This document shows, one piece after another, positions 62,801-64,000 of a stretch of 64,000 bases of DNA (position 1 is the first letter of the stretch; the number at the start of each line of letters is the position of its first letter). This DNA comes from Torymus aiolomorphi (taxonomy: Eukaryota > Arthropoda > Insecta > Hymenoptera > Torymidae): assembly GCA_036365515.1 (NCBI GenBank), contig CM070873.1, positions 226,005,876 through 226,069,875 of the forward strand, given 5' to 3'. The position numbers and the translations under genes are program-made. The notes under the pieces are model-generated. The model was not told where the DNA came from. It saw only the letters and a program-made list of their open reading frames with translations, and did no database searches.

Positions 62801-63638
62801 GGAGAGGACGAGAGGGTAGAGGTGCGGCGAATCGGCCACCGGCCGCGACCTCGTTGATCTCGCGCGAGTTATACGAGCGGTGTGCGCGCACTGCATGCAC
62901 TGTTGCCGCGAGGCCAACATATAGCTGGTTGTAGGCGAGTTAGAAAAGGGGGGAGAAGGAGGAGTGGTAGCGCCAAAACCAGATGGGCCGCGCCGCGCTA
63001 CTTGCGCGCAGCCAGACGCCGAGCGATGATGGAGGAGAGTGGAATGTCACAAGTGATTGTTATCAGGAAGGGGACGGAGGATACCGCGTGGCGGGTTTTT
63101 TTTTTCGTGCGCCGAATTGACGTTTCGTTTTAATCTAATGAAAACGATGTCGAGATACGAGTGAGTTGTTGCCACTGTAAATAACTTGACCCGCAGGTAA
63201 TCGACTAATAAGCCGACGTATATAGTTGAAGTATAGTATAGTATATATAACGTGTGCTTTTTCGTTGTGCTAGAAGAATGAGCCGTTTTTCATGCCTGTT
63301 AGTTGAGTAGAAAATCGTGTATTTTAAGTGTACTTCGAAAAAGCGTAAACTAATATTATTATTTCCCGCTAGAACGGGGAATAAGTGTCCAAGTTGAAAT
63401 CGAATCTAGAAAGGAGCTCAAAGGTAAAAAGAAAGATGAAAATAGGCACGCACAGTGTATTAATTAACAATTGTTAATCATATATTCACCGTAAGGTCTC
63501 ATTCAAAAACTTAAGATAATTATTGTCGACATATAATTCGTAAAAAACCGTAATATTCTACAGTACTGACAGTAAACAGTTACGTAAAATCGTCTTTTTA
63601 ACTCTTCTATTAATTCTCCGCCGCAATCATTCGCCAAG
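62797..63638. other. CpG-rich then AT-rich leader of the right-edge ORF
   Basis: CpG-rich to about 63060, then AT-rich. If the right-edge ORF belongs to a retroelement, its 5' untranslated region probably starts somewhere here, but I cannot see a boundary. Confidence 0.35.
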
Positions 63639-64000
63639 ATGGCGTCGGAAGGCGGGCTGCCTTCCCGAGAGCCTCCTGATAAAAATCTAGAATTAGTGTA
63701 TAAATGCCACCCAAAAAGGAAAGTGTCACTTGTAGTTTGCATATTGTGCGAAAACGTGTACCATAAAAGTGATTATGAAAAGTGTAAAGACAAAAAATAT
63801 ATAAGTAATCTATTAGTGATATATCCAGACCACGTGGAGCTTAATATAACCTTAAAAAATCAAGAAACTAAACTCTGTGAAGCAGCTAAAATATTAATTG
63901 CGCAAATTAAAAGTGAAAAGGAGGAACAAATAAAACATAAAATATTAAATGAAATATCTATTATCTCTGATAGTGTACATAAATCAGTAGATAATGAAAA
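63639..64000 (+). CDS. zinc-finger/coiled-coil protein, probable retroelement ORF1, truncated by window edge
   Basis: Open from ATG 63639 (context CCAAGATGG, a good Kozak match) through the window end, 120 codons without a stop. Residues 21-49 hold YKCHPKR...VCILCENVYHKSDYEKC: Cys23, Cys34, Cys37, His42 and Cys49 are spaced like a PHD- or RING-type zinc-binding finger (partial set). From about residue 80 the sequence becomes Lys/Glu/Ile-rich with heptad-like spacing (AAKILIAQIKSEKEEQIKHK), probably a coiled coil. Zinc finger plus coiled coil is a common ORF1 layout in insect non-LTR elements, and the AT-rich codon use differs from the GC-rich rhomboid exons. It could equally be a host gene's first exon. 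The assignment is an inference. Confidence 0.55.
   Translation, partial: MASEGGLPSREPPDKNLELVYKCHPKRKVSLVVCILCENVYHKSDYEKCKDKKYISNLLVIYPDHVELNITLKNQETKLCEAAKILIAQIKSEKEEQIKHKILNEISIISDSVHKSVDNE

Noticed and set aside
62304..62934. Overlapping frames with poly-Ser-Leu, Arg-Glu and Ala runs
   Set aside because: They derive from the (CT)n, (GA)n and CTG-like repeats; several frames on both strands are open at once.

Overview
This 64 kb window is nuclear DNA from an animal, most likely an insect. The evidence is split genes with GT-AG introns, one recognisable rhomboid-family developmental gene, animal-type non-LTR and Penelope-like retroelement remnants, many foldback elements and long (GA)n, (CA)n and (GT)n microsatellites. 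A hymenopteran (parasitoid wasp-like) source would fit the alternation of AT-rich DNA with CpG-rich islands, but that is inference. No bacterial operons, CRISPR arrays or viral genomes are visible.

The one well-supported host gene is a rhomboid intramembrane serine protease on the minus strand, spliced from four coding exons: 22083-21844, 14999-14829, 14048-13893 and 6159-5839. All three introns are in phase 0 and have consensus splice sites. They join into a 295-residue, seven-helix protein that keeps the WR motif, the H...H...N oxyanion residues, the GASAG serine box and the HxxG histidine. The first coding exon starts at a splice acceptor, so a non-coding 5' exon and promoter lie further upstream (higher coordinates), not located here. 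Everything from about 22 kb to 63 kb is a gene-poor tract upstream of rhomboid, punctuated by CpG-rich islands and GA microsatellites that could be regulatory DNA.

Mobile DNA by region. Intron 3 (6.2-13.9 kb) holds a 2-kb TA-flanked DNA transposon remnant, at least seven foldback or hairpin elements, a roughly 330-bp tandem repeat and a (CA)n run. Intron 1 holds a LINE 3' end interrupted by a TA-flanked transposon; removing the insert restores the LINE frame. Upstream are a 755-bp element with 24-bp inverted termini (22.5-23.2 kb), a near-perfect 414-bp palindrome (25.4 kb), a 389-bp foldback (28 kb), a 34-bp-arm element with a hammerhead-like motif (34.4 kb), two LINE fragments (37.4 and 40.5 kb) and a 2.7-kb Penelope-like composite (47.5-50.3 kb). 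That composite carries a GIY-YIG endonuclease remnant, a second hammerhead-like motif and a 90-bp repeat array. At 55.3-56.2 kb is an inverted repeat with about 236-bp arms in which I found no mismatches, followed by a tRNA-like sequence. The right edge opens a reading frame (63639 onward) resembling a zinc-finger plus coiled-coil ORF of a retroelement.

The most notable signal is a pair of PLE-like insertions, at 34.4 kb and 47.5 kb. Both have the same architecture: direct-repeat flanks, inverted arms, a 35-37-nt tail at the right end, and a CTGANGA / stem II / GAAACGTTG core in which stem II differs in sequence but keeps its pairing.
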